Assembly: GCA_007695035.1 (NCBI GenBank)
Contig: REEO01000067.1
Span: forward strand, 85,068 to 149,067
Length of the DNA: 64,000 nt
Origin: Saprospirales bacterium
GTDB lineage: Bacteria > Bacteroidota > Bacteroidia > Chitinophagales > Saprospiraceae
Direction of reading: 5' to 3'
Positions 16,084-25,837 of the stretch are shown piece by piece (position 1 is the stretch's first letter; every line of letters starts with the position of its first letter). The notes below the pieces were generated by a model that had not been told where the DNA came from, did not search any database, and was given only the letters and a program-made list of their open reading frames with translations. A program made the position numbers and the translations under genes.

Positions 16084-17409
16084 TCAAAAAACCATTACCT
16101 GACTGCATTCGCGGTCCTGATCATCTCTCAAACATATTATATAAACTCCTGAAGGATAGCCCTCAAATCCAATCATGTGTACCCGGCCAAAACTACTGCG
16201 TTCAGAGAAAACCAATCGACCTGCCATGTCAAAGACTTCAATATCTAAAGAATAGTTGCCCTGCCGGGGTGCAAACAACCCTATTCTCTGAGGGCCTGGG
16301 AACCAATTTACCTGTATTTCAGCTAGATCTGCACTATTCTCAGCAGGAACTCCCGGTGGATCACAGACGTCACTTTCCAGTAAATTCTGCCGGTGTAATT
16401 CCAGGCTGGCAATCATGCGCTCTTTCTGACCGTGGGTAAACATTGCGAGGCATTGGTCTTCAGGATAATCCATGAAATTGGTAACTATGTCCTCACTTCC
16501 ACAGGATTCGGTGGTTTCGTTGCTGCAGGAGCGATAGGGGCCAATCTGATTTGGCGTATCCTCCACAAAATCATCCGTATCGCAACTACCCGAACCCGGG
16601 CCCCACGGGTGGTGAAGATTGAAGTAATGCCCGATTTCATGCACCAGAGTCTTGCCGCCATCTGCGAATGGCAGTTTTTCTACGCCCGTTCCAATACTCC
16701 CAATGGCCCTGTAATCCACTACAACGCCCTCAGCTTCAGGGTAGGGCGCGCTATTGGGAAATGTGGCAGAACCCAGAATGTTCCCGCCTATCTCACATAC
16801 CCAGATATTGAGGTACTGGTCCGGGTCCCAAAGGTCCTTGCCTCCGTATTCAGAAAAGTGTATTGCTCTTTTTGTGAAATCAATCCGCTCATTTCCAATG
16901 CCTTCCACATCGGTTTGTGTGCGAGTAATTCCGGTTGTTGGCATTCCATCCGGGGCTCTTTTGGCCAGGCAGAACTCGATTTGTACATCGGAAATCAGAT
17001 GGCGAAACTGCCCCCTGACGGTATGCAAATTGCGGTTTTGCATATTAAAGGCCCGGTTTAAGATTTCGAGCTGATCGTAAATTTGCAGGTCGGATATATT
17101 TTGCTCCTCAGTATGCCACACGACGTGAAAAACTACAGGGATGGTGATGTTGGTGCGCGGTAGAGCACGGTGTTCTTTTATGTGCTCCTGGAGCTCTTGC
17201 TCCCACTTCACTCTTTTTTCTTTCAATTCAGAACGATGCTCAAGTGCTTCCTGAAGAAAGACATCCGCTGCGCAGCGGACGATGGTGTCCTGGCCTTGAA
17301 TAAAGAGCGAAGGAAGAATTAGAAAACACACTAACACCATCCATTTCCAGCCAGTCGGGGATTGGAGGTGCTGAAAATCGGTAGTTTGTTTTCCAGGTAT
17401 TGGGTACAT
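16084..17409 (-). CDS. Secreted M43 (pappalysin-type) zinc metalloprotease with type IX sorting domain
   Basis: 441 residues from ATG 17409; the longer frame needs TTG. A hydrophobic signal follows GWKW (about 25-40). The catalytic zinc motif HEIGHYFNLHH (about 257-267, HExxHxxxxxH) and the Met-turn NFMDYPED near 320 are intact. The domain also has the conserved disulfide region around DTDDFVEDTPNQ and SCGSEDIVTNFMDY. The last about 75 residues form a type A T9SS sorting domain: strands with FDMAGRLVF, GFEGYPSGVYII and a final SQVMVF. The protein is expected to cross the outer membrane through the type IX system and be attached or released outside. Substrate unknown. It stands alone on the minus strand. 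Confidence 0.9.
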   Translation of the reverse strand: MYPIPGKQTTDFQHLQSPTGWKWMVLVCFLILPSLFIQGQDTIVRCAADVFLQEALEHRSELKEKRVKWEQELQEHIKEHRALPRTNITIPVVFHVVWHTEEQNISDLQIYDQLEILNRAFNMQNRNLHTVRGQFRHLISDVQIEFCLAKRAPDGMPTTGITRTQTDVEGIGNERIDFTKRAIHFSEYGGKDLWDPDQYLNIWVCEIGGNILGSATFPNSAPYPEAEGVVVDYRAIGSIGTGVEKLPFADGGKTLVHEIGHYFNLHHPWGPGSGSCDTDDFVEDTPNQIGPYRSCSNETTESCGSEDIVTNFMDYPEDQCLAMFTHGQKERMIASLELHRQNLLESDVCDPPGVPAENSADLAEIQVNWFPGPQRIGLFAPRQGNYSLDIEVFDMAGRLVFSERSSFGRVHMIGFEGYPSGVYIICLRDDQDRECSQVMVF

Positions 17410-17508
17410 TCGATGCCTTAAGTTCAAAGATGGTATTCCACGGCGGACTCAAAATTACAGAGCTGCGCCAGAAAACCACCTAAAGAACGCAGGAAAATCT
17501 GAAATAAT

Positions 17509-18477
17509 TTAATCGCGCTGGACCAGCTCAAATAATTTACTTAGGTCAGGCGAGAGAATAATCTCCGTGCGCCTGTTGAGCGCTTTGTTTTCGGGGCTGT
17601 CATTTGGAGCCACCGGATCGTATAACGCCCTGCCCGAAGCGGTGATCCTGATTGGATCCACACCGGCCCTGGTCAGGATTTTTACCACAGAGGTTGCCCT
17701 GCTGACACTCAGGTCCCAGTTTCTCTCGGCGCTCCCATCGCTATCGGTATGCCCCTCTACCGTAATGGCGATATCGGGATTGACATTGAGTACCTCGGCC
17801 AGTTTGTTGATTGCATCGCGGCCCTTGGCATCAATCCGGTCACTTCCCACCTCAAACAACAGTTGCTGACTGAGTGAAATATAAACCCTTCCATCCTTTT
17901 GGGTTACTGTGAGGTCGGCATCTGAAAAACCCATCAGTGCCTGCTCAATCCCCGCCATTACATTATCGAGAATATCGCGCTGGGCATTGATCTGATCGTT
18001 GAGTTCATTGATTCTGGCCTCGCGTTCCTCCAGTGAAGCCTGCAATTTATTAAGGTCTTTCTCCTTTTCGTCCAAATCTCGCTGAAGCCGTTCAAGACTC
18101 CTCTCTTTTTGGGCTATTTCGTTTTCCTTCCTGCCCAACTCCTCGACCAGGGCTTGTCTTTCTTCTGTAGCCGAAGCCAGCAATACCTCGTTCTGGCTTA
18201 AAAGAGATTCGTATTCTACATTTAATTTGTCGAGATTCTCCCTTAGATTGTTGGCCCTTCTTTCGAGTTCAGATTTCTCTCTTACAAGCCGATCACGCTC
18301 ACTTTGAAGTGCTTCGTGGTCAACAACCAATTTGTCGTATGCTTGCTTTACCTGCTCAAGCCTGTCCACCCTGGATTCCAGACTTTTGTTGGTCGCCAAC
18401 AACTCGTCGTATTTTCGCTGTGAGACACATGAACCCAACATCAATGCTATCATGGATAAGATGAAAAGATTCCTCAT
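17509..18477 (-). CDS. OmpA-family lipoprotein with long coiled coil
   Basis: 322 residues. The start at 18477 gives a compact lipoprotein signal, MRNLFILSMIALMLGSC, with lipobox L-G-S-C; the longer frame spoils it. A coiled coil rich in E, R, L and K runs from about residue 30 to 180. A C-terminal OmpA domain follows (about 200-310) with LLFEVGSDRIDAKG, VEGHTDSDGSAERNWDLSVSRA and NRRTEIIL. All peptidoglycan-binding residues (Asp in HTD, Arg in SRA) are kept. It is probably lipid-anchored in the outer membrane, reaching the cell wall through the coil. Monocistronic. Confidence 0.9.
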   Translation of the reverse strand: MRNLFILSMIALMLGSCVSQRKYDELLATNKSLESRVDRLEQVKQAYDKLVVDHEALQSERDRLVREKSELERRANNLRENLDKLNVEYESLLSQNEVLLASATEERQALVEELGRKENEIAQKERSLERLQRDLDEKEKDLNKLQASLEEREARINELNDQINAQRDILDNVMAGIEQALMGFSDADLTVTQKDGRVYISLSQQLLFEVGSDRIDAKGRDAINKLAEVLNVNPDIAITVEGHTDSDGSAERNWDLSVSRATSVVKILTRAGVDPIRITASGRALYDPVAPNDSPENKALNRRTEIILSPDLSKLFELVQRD

Positions 18478-19068
18478 TTGTAAGTATTTATGAATTAGAT
18501 AAAATATCAATACAAATATACACTACTTTCCTAAACCTCCAATGGGATTGGAATATTTTACAGTCGTTTGTAATAATTTTCGCCCTGGATTTTGAAGTGA
18601 TGACCTTGTGAGCAATTTTGGTAGAGTTGAGCGAGTATAAGTTTGGCATTTTTCGGTGAGTTGTATTGCGATTAAAAGATTTAGTTTCCTGATACAGTGG
18701 ATGTAATACCGGATTTGGTTTGAACTCAAATGGGTTGGCAGCAATTGTTTATTTGAGTTGTTCGGAAATTAAAGGGCCTGGAATTGTTGAGGCTAAATTC
18801 TATCCAATAAGTGAAAAAGCCCGGTGTTTGAGCGCAGAGATACCTGAAATTTTTATATCTTTGAGGGGAGAAAACCGAATGGTGGAAGTAAAGCCCACGA
18901 AAACCTTTTTTTATCCAGTGCCAGCAGTGACCAAAGAAACCTGAAGAAGGCTGTCGGTGCTTCCAATCACAGTGGGTGTTGTTGACCAACCGCATTTTTT
19001 AAGAATACCGGGAATTGGAGTCCTCTTAGGATTTGCAAACCGGATTTAAACTGCACAAAATTTAATTA
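18478..19068. other. Intergenic stretch without a supported gene
   Basis: About 590 bp between the divergently oriented OmpA lipoprotein gene and pckG. Short frames of 70-90 codons on both strands do not resemble proteins. It presumably carries both promoters, but no element is clear enough to call. Confidence 0.5.
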
Positions 19069-20901
19069 ATGATGGAAGAAGTGAATAATCCTGAGAATCT
19101 CAATCACGACGAACTGAAAAGCTGGGTGGAGGAAGTTGCCTCCCTCTGCAAACCTGATCGGGTTTACTGGTGTGACGGGAGTCAAAGAGAGTACAATGAA
19201 TTGTGCGACATGCTGGTGGAGAAGGGCACTTTCAAGCGGTTGAATCCGGAAAAGCGCCCAAACAGTTTTGCCTGTTTTTCGGACCCTTCCGATGTGGCAA
19301 GAGTGGAGGATAGAACATACATCTGCAGTCGCCTGGAGGAAGATGCTGGTCCGACCAACAACTGGATGGACCCGCGCGAGATGAAGAAAACCCTCCAACC
19401 ACTTCTCACCGGTTCAATGCGAGGAAGAACGATGTATGTCATTCCCTTTTGCATGGGGCCGTTGGGCTCGCCCATAAGTAAATACGGAATTGAAATTACC
19501 GATTCGGAATACGTGGTGGTCAATATGAAGATCATGACACGCATGGGAAAGGAGGTGTATGACCAAATTGGCAAAAAGGGGGAGTATGTCAAGGCGCTGC
19601 ATACCCTGGGAGCTCCATTAGAACCAGGTCAGGAGGACGTCAAGTGGCCCTGCAATCCGGATGTGAAATACATAGTCCACTACCCTGAGGAGCGTAGCAT
19701 AGTTTCCTACGGCAGTGGATACGGGGGCAATGCCCTCCTTGGTAAAAAGTGTTTTGCACTCAGGATTGCCTCTGCCATGGCCAGAGATGAACAGTGGCTT
19801 GCAGAACATATGTTGATTCTTGGAATGGAGGACCCGGGTGGCAAAAAAGATTATGTCGCTGCTGCATTTCCCAGTGCTTGTGGAAAGACGAATTTTGCCA
19901 TGATTATTCCACCTAAGGAATTTGAGGGATACAAAATTACCACGGTAGGGGACGATATTGCATGGATCAAACAGGGTAAAGACGGCCGGTTGTATGCTAT
20001 CAACCCGGAGGCTGGGTTTTTCGGGGTGGCGCCCGGGACCAACTACGAGACCAATCCCAACGCCATGGAGACCATCAAAGGCAACAGTATTTTTACCAAC
20101 GTGGGAATTACTGAGGATGGAGATGTCTGGTGGGAAGGGTTGTCTGAAAAACCACCTGAGGGAGTGATCAATTGGAAAAACAAAGTCCACGATCCTGAAT
20201 CCGGAGACCCAGTAGCGCATCCCAACGCGCGTTTTACTACACCAGCCTCACAATGTCCCAGTATAGATCCAGCCTGGGAGAATCCTGAGGGAGTGCCGAT
20301 CAGTGCTTTTATATTCGGAGGCAGAAGGAGCACCACTATGCCGCTTGTTTTCCAAAGCTACAACTGGAATTTCGGTGTTTATATGGCGGCCACCATGGGC
20401 TCAGAAATGACGGCTGCCGCATTCGGAGAGATTGGAAAAGTGAGGAGAGATCCCTTTGCAATGCTTCCATTTGCGGGTTACCACATGGCCGATTATTTTC
20501 TTCACTGGCTCAAATTCGGTCGTCAGCTACCTGCACCGCCCAGGATTTTCTCCGTAAATTGGTTTCGAAAGGATAAAAACGGGAATTTTATTTGGCCGGG
20601 ATTTGGAGAGAATATGCGGGTGCTCAAATGGATCGTGGATAGAATCAATGGCAAAACTTCAGCCGCGGAATCCCCCATAGGGTGGATGCCCTCTTATGAA
20701 GACCTCGATATGACGGGACTTGATTTTTCCAAAGAGGACTTCGATGAAATTATGTCCATTGACCGCGAAGACTGGAAGCGCGAATTGCTGGACCACCAGG
20801 ATTTATTTGAGAAAATGTACGACAGAACGCCAAAGGACTTCTTCTTCATGAGGGAATTGTTGTTATCCGGACTGTGGCGCTCCCCTAAAAAATGGTCCTG
20901 A
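19069..20901 (+). CDS. pckG: Phosphoenolpyruvate carboxykinase (GTP)
   Basis: 610 residues, the normal length for the GTP-dependent form. The kinase P-loop [12 protein letters not shown] lies near residue 268. It is followed by the metal-binding acidic strand [13 protein letters not shown] and the guanine-pocket region [21 protein letters not shown] near 500-520. The R-x-x-F-x-P-x-Q-type blocks and [10 protein letters not shown] near 425 are also typical. It converts oxaloacetate and GTP to phosphoenolpyruvate and CO2 for gluconeogenesis, or runs in reverse for anaplerosis. ATG 19069 is followed at once by a second ATG, so either could start. It is a single gene; 96 bp separate it from the pyrD-like gene. 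Confidence 0.96.
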   Translation: MMEEVNNPENLNHDELKSWVEEVASLCKPDRVYWCDGSQREYNELCDMLVEKGTFKRLNPEKRPNSFACFSDPSDVARVEDRTYICSRLEEDAGPTNNWMDPREMKKTLQPLLTGSMRGRTMYVIPFCMGPLGSPISKYGIEITDSEYVVVNMKIMTRMGKEVYDQIGKKGEYVKALHTLGAPLEPGQEDVKWPCNPDVKYIVHYPEERSIVSYGSGYGGNALLGKKCFALRIASAMARDEQWLAEHMLILGMEDPGGKKDYVAAAFPSACGKTNFAMIIPPKEFEGYKITTVGDDIAWIKQGKDGRLYAINPEAGFFGVAPGTNYETNPNAMETIKGNSIFTNVGITEDGDVWWEGLSEKPPEGVINWKNKVHDPESGDPVAHPNARFTTPASQCPSIDPAWENPEGVPISAFIFGGRRSTTMPLVFQSYNWNFGVYMAATMGSEMTAAAFGEIGKVRRDPFAMLPFAGYHMADYFLHWLKFGRQLPAPPRIFSVNWFRKDKNGNFIWPGFGENMRVLKWIVDRINGKTSAAESPIGWMPSYEDLDMTGLDFSKEDFDEIMSIDREDWKRELLDHQDLFEKMYDRTPKDFFFMRELLLSGLWRSPKKWS

Positions 20902-20997
20902 GCTTTACTCATTTGACCTCTTTTTAGTGTTTTTGTTTTCTGATGATAGTATCTGAGCTAGTTGCAAAAGTGTTTTATCGAAATAATTTCCATTCCG

Positions 20998-22065
20998 ATG
21001 ATTGGGATTCTGTATCGAAAACTGTTGAGACCGGTTTTATTCTGTTTTGACCCGGATAAAGTGCACAAAGCTTTCGTCAGTCTGGGTAAAATTTTGGGGG
21101 AATTTGCTGTTGGTAGGTGGTTCATAGGATGGCTTTACGATTACCCCGGACAGAAATTGGAGAAGAAAATCGATGGAGTGGTCCATCGGACACCCATCGG
21201 ACTGGCAGCCGGATTTGATTACAACGGTGAATTGGCGAACATTCTGCCCTACATGACATTTGGCTCAGAAGAGGTGGGGTCTGTTACTGCCCGACCCTGT
21301 CCCGGCAACCCCAAACCCCGGCTAAGGAGAATGGTGAAATCCAAGGCCCTGGTGGTTTACAAAGGGTTGAAAAATCAGGGTGTTGACAGGATTATTGCGC
21401 GCTTGAAAAAGGCGAGGCCACGGGGCGGATTTGTACTTGGCATCAGCATAGCTAAAACCAATGACCGGGAGAGTGTGGGGTTGGAGAAAGGAATTGAGGA
21501 CTACTACTATTCATTAAAGAGATTGACGGAAGAGCAGGTAGGAGACTTTTACACCATCAATATTTCCTGTCCCAATGTACACGGTGGTGAGGATTTTTCC
21601 AGCCCGGAGAGACTGGAGAAGTTGTTGACCAGACTAAGGACCATTAAGCACGATAAACCAATGTATGCCAAAATGCCCATCAACCAGGATTGGGATTCAT
21701 TTAATAAAATGCTAAAGGTTATTGATAAGACCGGGTTGCACGGAGTGGTGATTGGCAACCTGAATAAAAACTACGACGAAGCTCCCTATCCGGAGGAAGC
21801 CCCTAATGAATACCGGGGTGGATTGAGTGGCAGTCTTTGTAGAACCCGCTCCACGGAGTTGATTCGTCAAACTCGTTCGAATTGGGGCGATAGATTTACT
21901 ATTATAGGTTGTGGAGGCATACTCACCGCTGAGGACGCCATCGAAAAATTAGAGGCCGGCGCAGACCTCTTGCAACTGATCACGGGAATGATCTTTCACG
22001 GTCCTCACCTCATGAAAAATATTTGTAGAAAACTTGAAAAGAAGGGGAGTAAGGCGCGTTCATGA
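20998..22065 (+). CDS. pyrD: Dihydroorotate dehydrogenase (class 2-like, divergent)
   Basis: 355 residues from ATG 20998, which places the amphipathic RKLLRPVLFCFDPDKVH helices at the N-terminus as in membrane-associated class 2 enzymes. FMN-barrel blocks are present: PIGLAAGFDYNGE, EEVGSVTARPCPGNPKPR, NISCPNVHGG, GLSGSLCRTRSTELIR, IIGCGGI and GADLLQLITGMIFHGP. Three positions depart from class 2. The catalytic base is Cys191 (class 2 has Ser in SSPN), AAGLDK reads AAGFDY, and the FNN loop reads LKN. The enzyme should oxidise dihydroorotate to orotate for pyrimidine synthesis with quinone as acceptor, but the Cys is a class 1 trait. The function is likely; the class is uncertain. Confidence 0.8.
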   Translation: MIGILYRKLLRPVLFCFDPDKVHKAFVSLGKILGEFAVGRWFIGWLYDYPGQKLEKKIDGVVHRTPIGLAAGFDYNGELANILPYMTFGSEEVGSVTARPCPGNPKPRLRRMVKSKALVVYKGLKNQGVDRIIARLKKARPRGGFVLGISIAKTNDRESVGLEKGIEDYYYSLKRLTEEQVGDFYTINISCPNVHGGEDFSSPERLEKLLTRLRTIKHDKPMYAKMPINQDWDSFNKMLKVIDKTGLHGVVIGNLNKNYDEAPYPEEAPNEYRGGLSGSLCRTRSTELIRQTRSNWGDRFTIIGCGGILTAEDAIEKLEAGADLLQLITGMIFHGPHLMKNICRKLEKKGSKARS

Positions 22066-22069
22066 AAAG

Positions 22070-22475
22070 CAGTGTCCAGGGAACTCCATCATTATCGCGC
22101 CCCGGTACTTTTTCTAGTTGGGTTATAAATAGATCCTTGTCACCAATAAGGGTGAGGCAATTTGGACGAGGCCCCCATTCCATCCTGAGATTTCCCGGTT
22201 GAAATTTTTGCCTAAATGGTCCCAAAAAATTGCATACCTCATTAAGTCTTTATCGAGGAGTTCAATTGTGAGTTCACAACCTTTTTTCAATGCGCTATTG
22301 TTTACTAATCTGCTAACCTGTTTATGGTTTGTCCTGATTATTAAGTTGATAGCAACAGGGCCGTTGTCTGCATATTTTCTGATAAATAATGGAAAGGGGC
22401 ACAGTTTGGGGAAATTTACCCGGATTTGCCCTCCTCCTACCCCAGGTAATATACTATGCCTGCCTCCTCATTTCA
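22070..22475 (-). pseudogene. Possible decayed minus-strand gene with one frameshift
   Basis: In the 493-bp gap after pyrD, the minus strand stays open for about 90 codons and reads protein-like (KKGCELTIELLDKDLMRYAIFW). Near 22197, in an A/T run, a shift of one base would join it to a second open stretch (LRMEWGPRPNCLTLIG, DGVPWTLLFMNA). Neither part has a good start, and the second runs into the pyrD end. I do not recognise the family. It may be a remnant or chance; a plus-strand frame is open here too. Confidence 0.25.
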
Positions 22476-22558
22476 AAAAAACGGACTGGAAAAGAGATAA
22501 AGTCTCCAATAGTTCGAACAATCTCCGATATTCAATTATTTTTGGTGTAAATGTAAAT

Positions 22559-23332
22559 ATGGCAACTGTTTCCCCTAAGAGAAAAAACAGGCGTTTTTTA
22601 TTGAAAGCCAATCAGCACCTCTACCGCTACAGTGGAATCTATTTTGTAGTGTTTTTTTTACTCGCGCTTATCGCCTTTTGGTCTTCTTACTATGGACGAT
22701 TGACAGCTCCGATGGATTTTGAGATGCACTTCCACGGCATTGCGATGACACTTTGGTGCATTATGCTCATCAGCCAGGCCTTTTTTATAAGATTCAAAAA
22801 ATTCAGTTGGCATCGGTTTTCTGGCAAGCTCTCCTACGTGTTGGTTCCACTGGTAATAATCTCCGGGTTCAATATTGCCCATTTTACCATCGAAAATACA
22901 CCGGTGGGACATCCTGCCCGGTATTACCAATCCGCACTGATGTTCAACTCCATTCTGGTATTTGCAATAATTTATGGCCTGGCAATTTACTTCAGGAAAA
23001 AACCGCTTCAGCACGCTCGCTACATGGTCTGCACCATTCTCCCTTTCATAACTCCCATTACTGACAGAATAATATTCAAGTACATCCCTGCTTTGGTAAG
23101 TTATGCGCCGACAGCAGATGGAATCCGCATGGTTCCTGCACTGGGCTTTTTACTTGGACAGATCATACTCATTTCTTTGATCATATGGGATTGGAAAAAG
23201 AACAAGCAGCTCAATGCTTTTATCATTGTTTGGATACCATTGACCATATATCACCTATCCGTGCTCCACTTTTATCAATACTCCTTTTGGCATCGCTTCA
23301 CTGAGTGGTTGATGGGCCTGCCACTCTCATAA
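22559..23332 (+). CDS. Integral membrane protein of unknown function
   Basis: 257 residues from ATG 22559. The frame extends 120 codons upstream, but that part is low-quality and overlaps the gap discussed above. About seven membrane segments: IYFVVFFLLALIAFW, IAMTLWCIMLISQAFF, LSYVLVPLVIISG, MFNSILVFAIIYGLAIY, a weak one near TILPFITPITD, ALGFLLGQIILISLIIW and AFIIVWIPLTIYHLSVL. Conserved-looking histidines (HFHG, WHRFSGKL, HARY) recall heme-binding or DUF2306-like membrane proteins, but this is only a resemblance. No operon partner. Confidence 0.6.
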   Translation: MATVSPKRKNRRFLLKANQHLYRYSGIYFVVFFLLALIAFWSSYYGRLTAPMDFEMHFHGIAMTLWCIMLISQAFFIRFKKFSWHRFSGKLSYVLVPLVIISGFNIAHFTIENTPVGHPARYYQSALMFNSILVFAIIYGLAIYFRKKPLQHARYMVCTILPFITPITDRIIFKYIPALVSYAPTADGIRMVPALGFLLGQIILISLIIWDWKKNKQLNAFIIVWIPLTIYHLSVLHFYQYSFWHRFTEWLMGLPLS

Positions 23333-23448
23333 AGTCGATGGGTAAATTTTTGAAAAAAGTGACTCATTGCCCCAAAAAATGCTTTTGACTAATTGGCAAA
23401 GGGATGCAAGAATTGACCTTTGGGTTTAGTTCTAATGCACATATTCCC

Positions 23449-23456
23449 TATATTTG
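23449..23456 (+). promoter_or_regulatory. Candidate -7 element (TATATTTG) for the M28 peptidase-deaminase operon
   Basis: TATATTTG matches the Bacteroidota -7 consensus, 22 bp upstream of the ATG of the M28 peptidase gene. A TTTG at 23419-23422 is 26 nt upstream, somewhat far for the -33 element. Confidence 0.35.
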
Positions 23457-23477
23457 CCCAAACTAAATTAATGAGCC

Positions 23478-25166
23478 ATGATGTTTAGAAATATTTTTTA
23501 TTGTTGCCTTACTTTTTGCATGATCGTACTGGGTTATTCCTGCGCAGAACCCGAAGTGGTCGAAGAACATCCCGTAATGGATATCGAACTCAGTGAAGAA
23601 AATCTGGAGCGGCATATTGGCGAACTCGCTTCTGATGAATACATGGGAAGAATGCCCATGACAGAAGGCGGAGAACTCACCAAGCAATACCTGGTCAATG
23701 AGCTTGAAGATATTGGAATCGAACCGGGAAATTTCGGAAGTTGGTTTCAGGAAGTCGGCCTGGTAGAGGTAAATAGCGCATCTGACGATCAACTGGATGT
23801 GAGGGGTGGTTCCGAGCCATTTACGATTAATTTCGGCCCTGATTATGTGATTTATTCTCAGTTAATGGACGATGAAATATCCGTGGAAGATGCTGAAATA
23901 GTATTTTGCGGATACGGAGTGGTAGCACCTGAATACGGCTGGAATGATTATGAGGGAATTGATATGGAGGGAAAAATCGCCCTTGTTTTAGTAAATGACC
24001 CGGGTTTTGCCATTGGAGACGAGGATTTGTTTACCGGAAATGCCATGACGTACTACGGTCGCTGGACCTACAAATATGAGGAAGCGGCTCGCCAGGGTGC
24101 ATCCGGTGTGATTATAATCCATGAAGATGAGGCTGCGGGTTATCCCTGGGCTGTGGTCGAGCGGTCCTGGTCTGGTCCCAAGCTGCAGTTGGACATGCCG
24201 GAAGCAGAACTCGAGCGCGCACCGCTTCAGGGTTGGGTGACCTCTGATGTAGCTTCGCGCCTTTTTGAGATAAGCGGACAGGATCAGGAGAGCTTGTTTG
24301 AAAGTGCCAAAAGTGCGGATTTTGAACCGGTGCCCCTCGGATTGGAAATAAGTGCTACTATCAATAATACCTTCGACCACGGGGTATCGCAAAATGTGAT
24401 AGGAATGATAGAGGGCTCCGAGCGCCCGGATGAGTACATAATTTATTCCGCACACTGGGACCACCTTGGAGTAGGAGATCCGGTTGACGGAGACAGCATA
24501 TACAACGGTGCGGTTGACAATGCCACTGGTGTGGCCATACTGCTGGAAATCGCCAGGTCTGTTCAGGAAATGGAAACCCCACCGGCCAGAACGCTGGTTT
24601 TTCTCTTTGTCACTGCAGAGGAACAGGGACTCCTCGGGTCAGCCTATTATGCCAACAATCCACTGTTCCCCACCAACCAAACCGTAGCCAATCTAAACGT
24701 CGATGGAATTTATCCCTTCGGCCCCACCAATGATATCATTGTAATTGGTGACGATCAGTCCGAAATGACACATTGGGGTGAAAAAATCGCCGAGACCCAG
24801 GGCCGCTACATTACTCCTGATCAGGAACCTGAAAAGGGCTTTTTTTACCGATCTGATCAATTCAGCTTTGCCAAAGTGGGTGTGCCTGCTTTTTACGGTC
24901 TGGGAGGAACAGATCTCATAGAGGGCGGCAAAGAGCTTGGAAAAGAACTTCGAGAACGTTACAATGCCGAGCGTTATCACCGCCCCGGAGATGTTTACGA
25001 TCCCGATACCTGGGACCTGGGGGGCGTTTCCCAGGATGGTCAGTTTTATCTGAGATTGGGGGTGAAATTGGCCGAGAGCGATGATTGGCCGGAGTGGAGT
25101 GATCACTCGGAATTCCGTGCCGTCAGAGAGGCTGATATGATAAAAAAGGAAGATGTTATAGAATGA
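23478..25166 (+). CDS. M28-family zinc aminopeptidase lipoprotein
   Basis: 562 residues. The signal peptide ends in a lipobox, V-L-G-Y-S-C (Cys near 22). The peptidase domain is split by a PA (protease-associated) insert at about 110-270 (CGYGVVAPEYGWNDYEGID, GKIALVLVND, ASGVIIIHE). The di-zinc ligands of family M28 are visible: H in YSAHWDHLG, D in GAVDNATGVA, EE in FVTAEEQGLLGS, D in NLNVDGI and H in ERYHRPGD. It is likely anchored on the outside of the cell or in the periplasm, releasing N-terminal residues from peptides. Its stop overlaps the start of the cytosine deaminase gene by 4 bp, so the two are translationally coupled. Confidence 0.92.
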   Translation: MMFRNIFYCCLTFCMIVLGYSCAEPEVVEEHPVMDIELSEENLERHIGELASDEYMGRMPMTEGGELTKQYLVNELEDIGIEPGNFGSWFQEVGLVEVNSASDDQLDVRGGSEPFTINFGPDYVIYSQLMDDEISVEDAEIVFCGYGVVAPEYGWNDYEGIDMEGKIALVLVNDPGFAIGDEDLFTGNAMTYYGRWTYKYEEAARQGASGVIIIHEDEAAGYPWAVVERSWSGPKLQLDMPEAELERAPLQGWVTSDVASRLFEISGQDQESLFESAKSADFEPVPLGLEISATINNTFDHGVSQNVIGMIEGSERPDEYIIYSAHWDHLGVGDPVDGDSIYNGAVDNATGVAILLEIARSVQEMETPPARTLVFLFVTAEEQGLLGSAYYANNPLFPTNQTVANLNVDGIYPFGPTNDIIVIGDDQSEMTHWGEKIAETQGRYITPDQEPEKGFFYRSDQFSFAKVGVPAFYGLGGTDLIEGGKELGKELRERYNAERYHRPGDVYDPDTWDLGGVSQDGQFYLRLGVKLAESDDWPEWSDHSEFRAVREADMIKKEDVIE

Positions 25167-25624
25167 GTACCATTTCTACGAGGTTCCACCATGAATTCCT
25201 TAGGGAGGCTATCCTGGAAGCAAAAAAAGGACAGTCTTCCGGCGGAATTCCCATTGGTTCGATAGTCGTCCACAATGGCAAAATATTGGGAAGAGGTCAC
25301 AACCAGCGGGAACAGAAAAAGAGTCCCGTACTGCACGCTGAGATGGATGCGCTCGAAAATGCTGGCAGGTTACCCGCCAGGGTTTATCGAGAATGTGTAT
25401 TGTACACCACACTTTCACCCTGCTCCATGTGCTCCGGTGCGATTTTGCTCTATGGAATTCCGAAAATTGTGATAGGCGAGAATGTCAATTTTATGGGCGA
25501 GGAAGAGCTTCTCAAAAGTAGAGGAGTGGAGTTGATTGTAATGAATGACCCGGAATGCATTGAGATGATGAATCAATTTGTGGCCGAAAAACCGGAATTG
25601 TGGTGTGAGGATATTGGCAAGTAA
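25163..25624 (+). CDS. Cytosine deaminase-like protein of the yeast FCY1 type
   Basis: 153 residues, close to yeast Fcy1 (158). The zinc ligands are H58 (LHAEMDALENAG), C87 and C90 (TLSPCSMC), and the proton shuttle is E60. Beyond the general deaminase motifs, it follows Fcy1 along its whole length. Matches include GRGHN (N47 matching the substrate-binding N51), LYTTLSPC, the GAILLYGIP and IGENVNF block, and the C-terminal WCEDIG carrying D150 (like D155), which contacts cytosine. Bacterial TadA and guanine deaminases lack this C-terminus. The protein should turn cytosine into uracil for salvage. It is coupled by a 4-bp overlap to the M28 peptidase gene, an unrelated function. Assignment from remembered Fcy1 sequence. 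Confidence 0.8.
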   Translation: MSTISTRFHHEFLREAILEAKKGQSSGGIPIGSIVVHNGKILGRGHNQREQKKSPVLHAEMDALENAGRLPARVYRECVLYTTLSPCSMCSGAILLYGIPKIVIGENVNFMGEEELLKSRGVELIVMNDPECIEMMNQFVAEKPELWCEDIGK

Positions 25625-25837
25625 ACCAATCGAAAAAAAGGCTCTTACCCATTTCATTCGTTTAAAAACCAGCTTTCCAAAAGGTGCACCATTCACAGTA
25701 TTGCTCCTTTATGTATTATTTATACCTCAAATACGACCAGGGAAGGAAAAATCCACCTTCATACTTAAGTTCTTAAAAGTTATTAAGAATAGCAACATAC
25801 CGCTATTTTTGCAACTTAATTTCGTCAAAAGTGAACC

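Noticed and set aside
18720..18995. Short frames in the gap before pckG as a possible small gene
   Set aside because: Composition is poor, the two strands compete and no start signal is seen.
22199..22558. 120-codon N-terminal extension of the membrane protein gene
   Set aside because: The extension lacks membrane-protein logic and starts inside the gap; the ATG at 22559 directly precedes a normal cytoplasmic lead and first helix.
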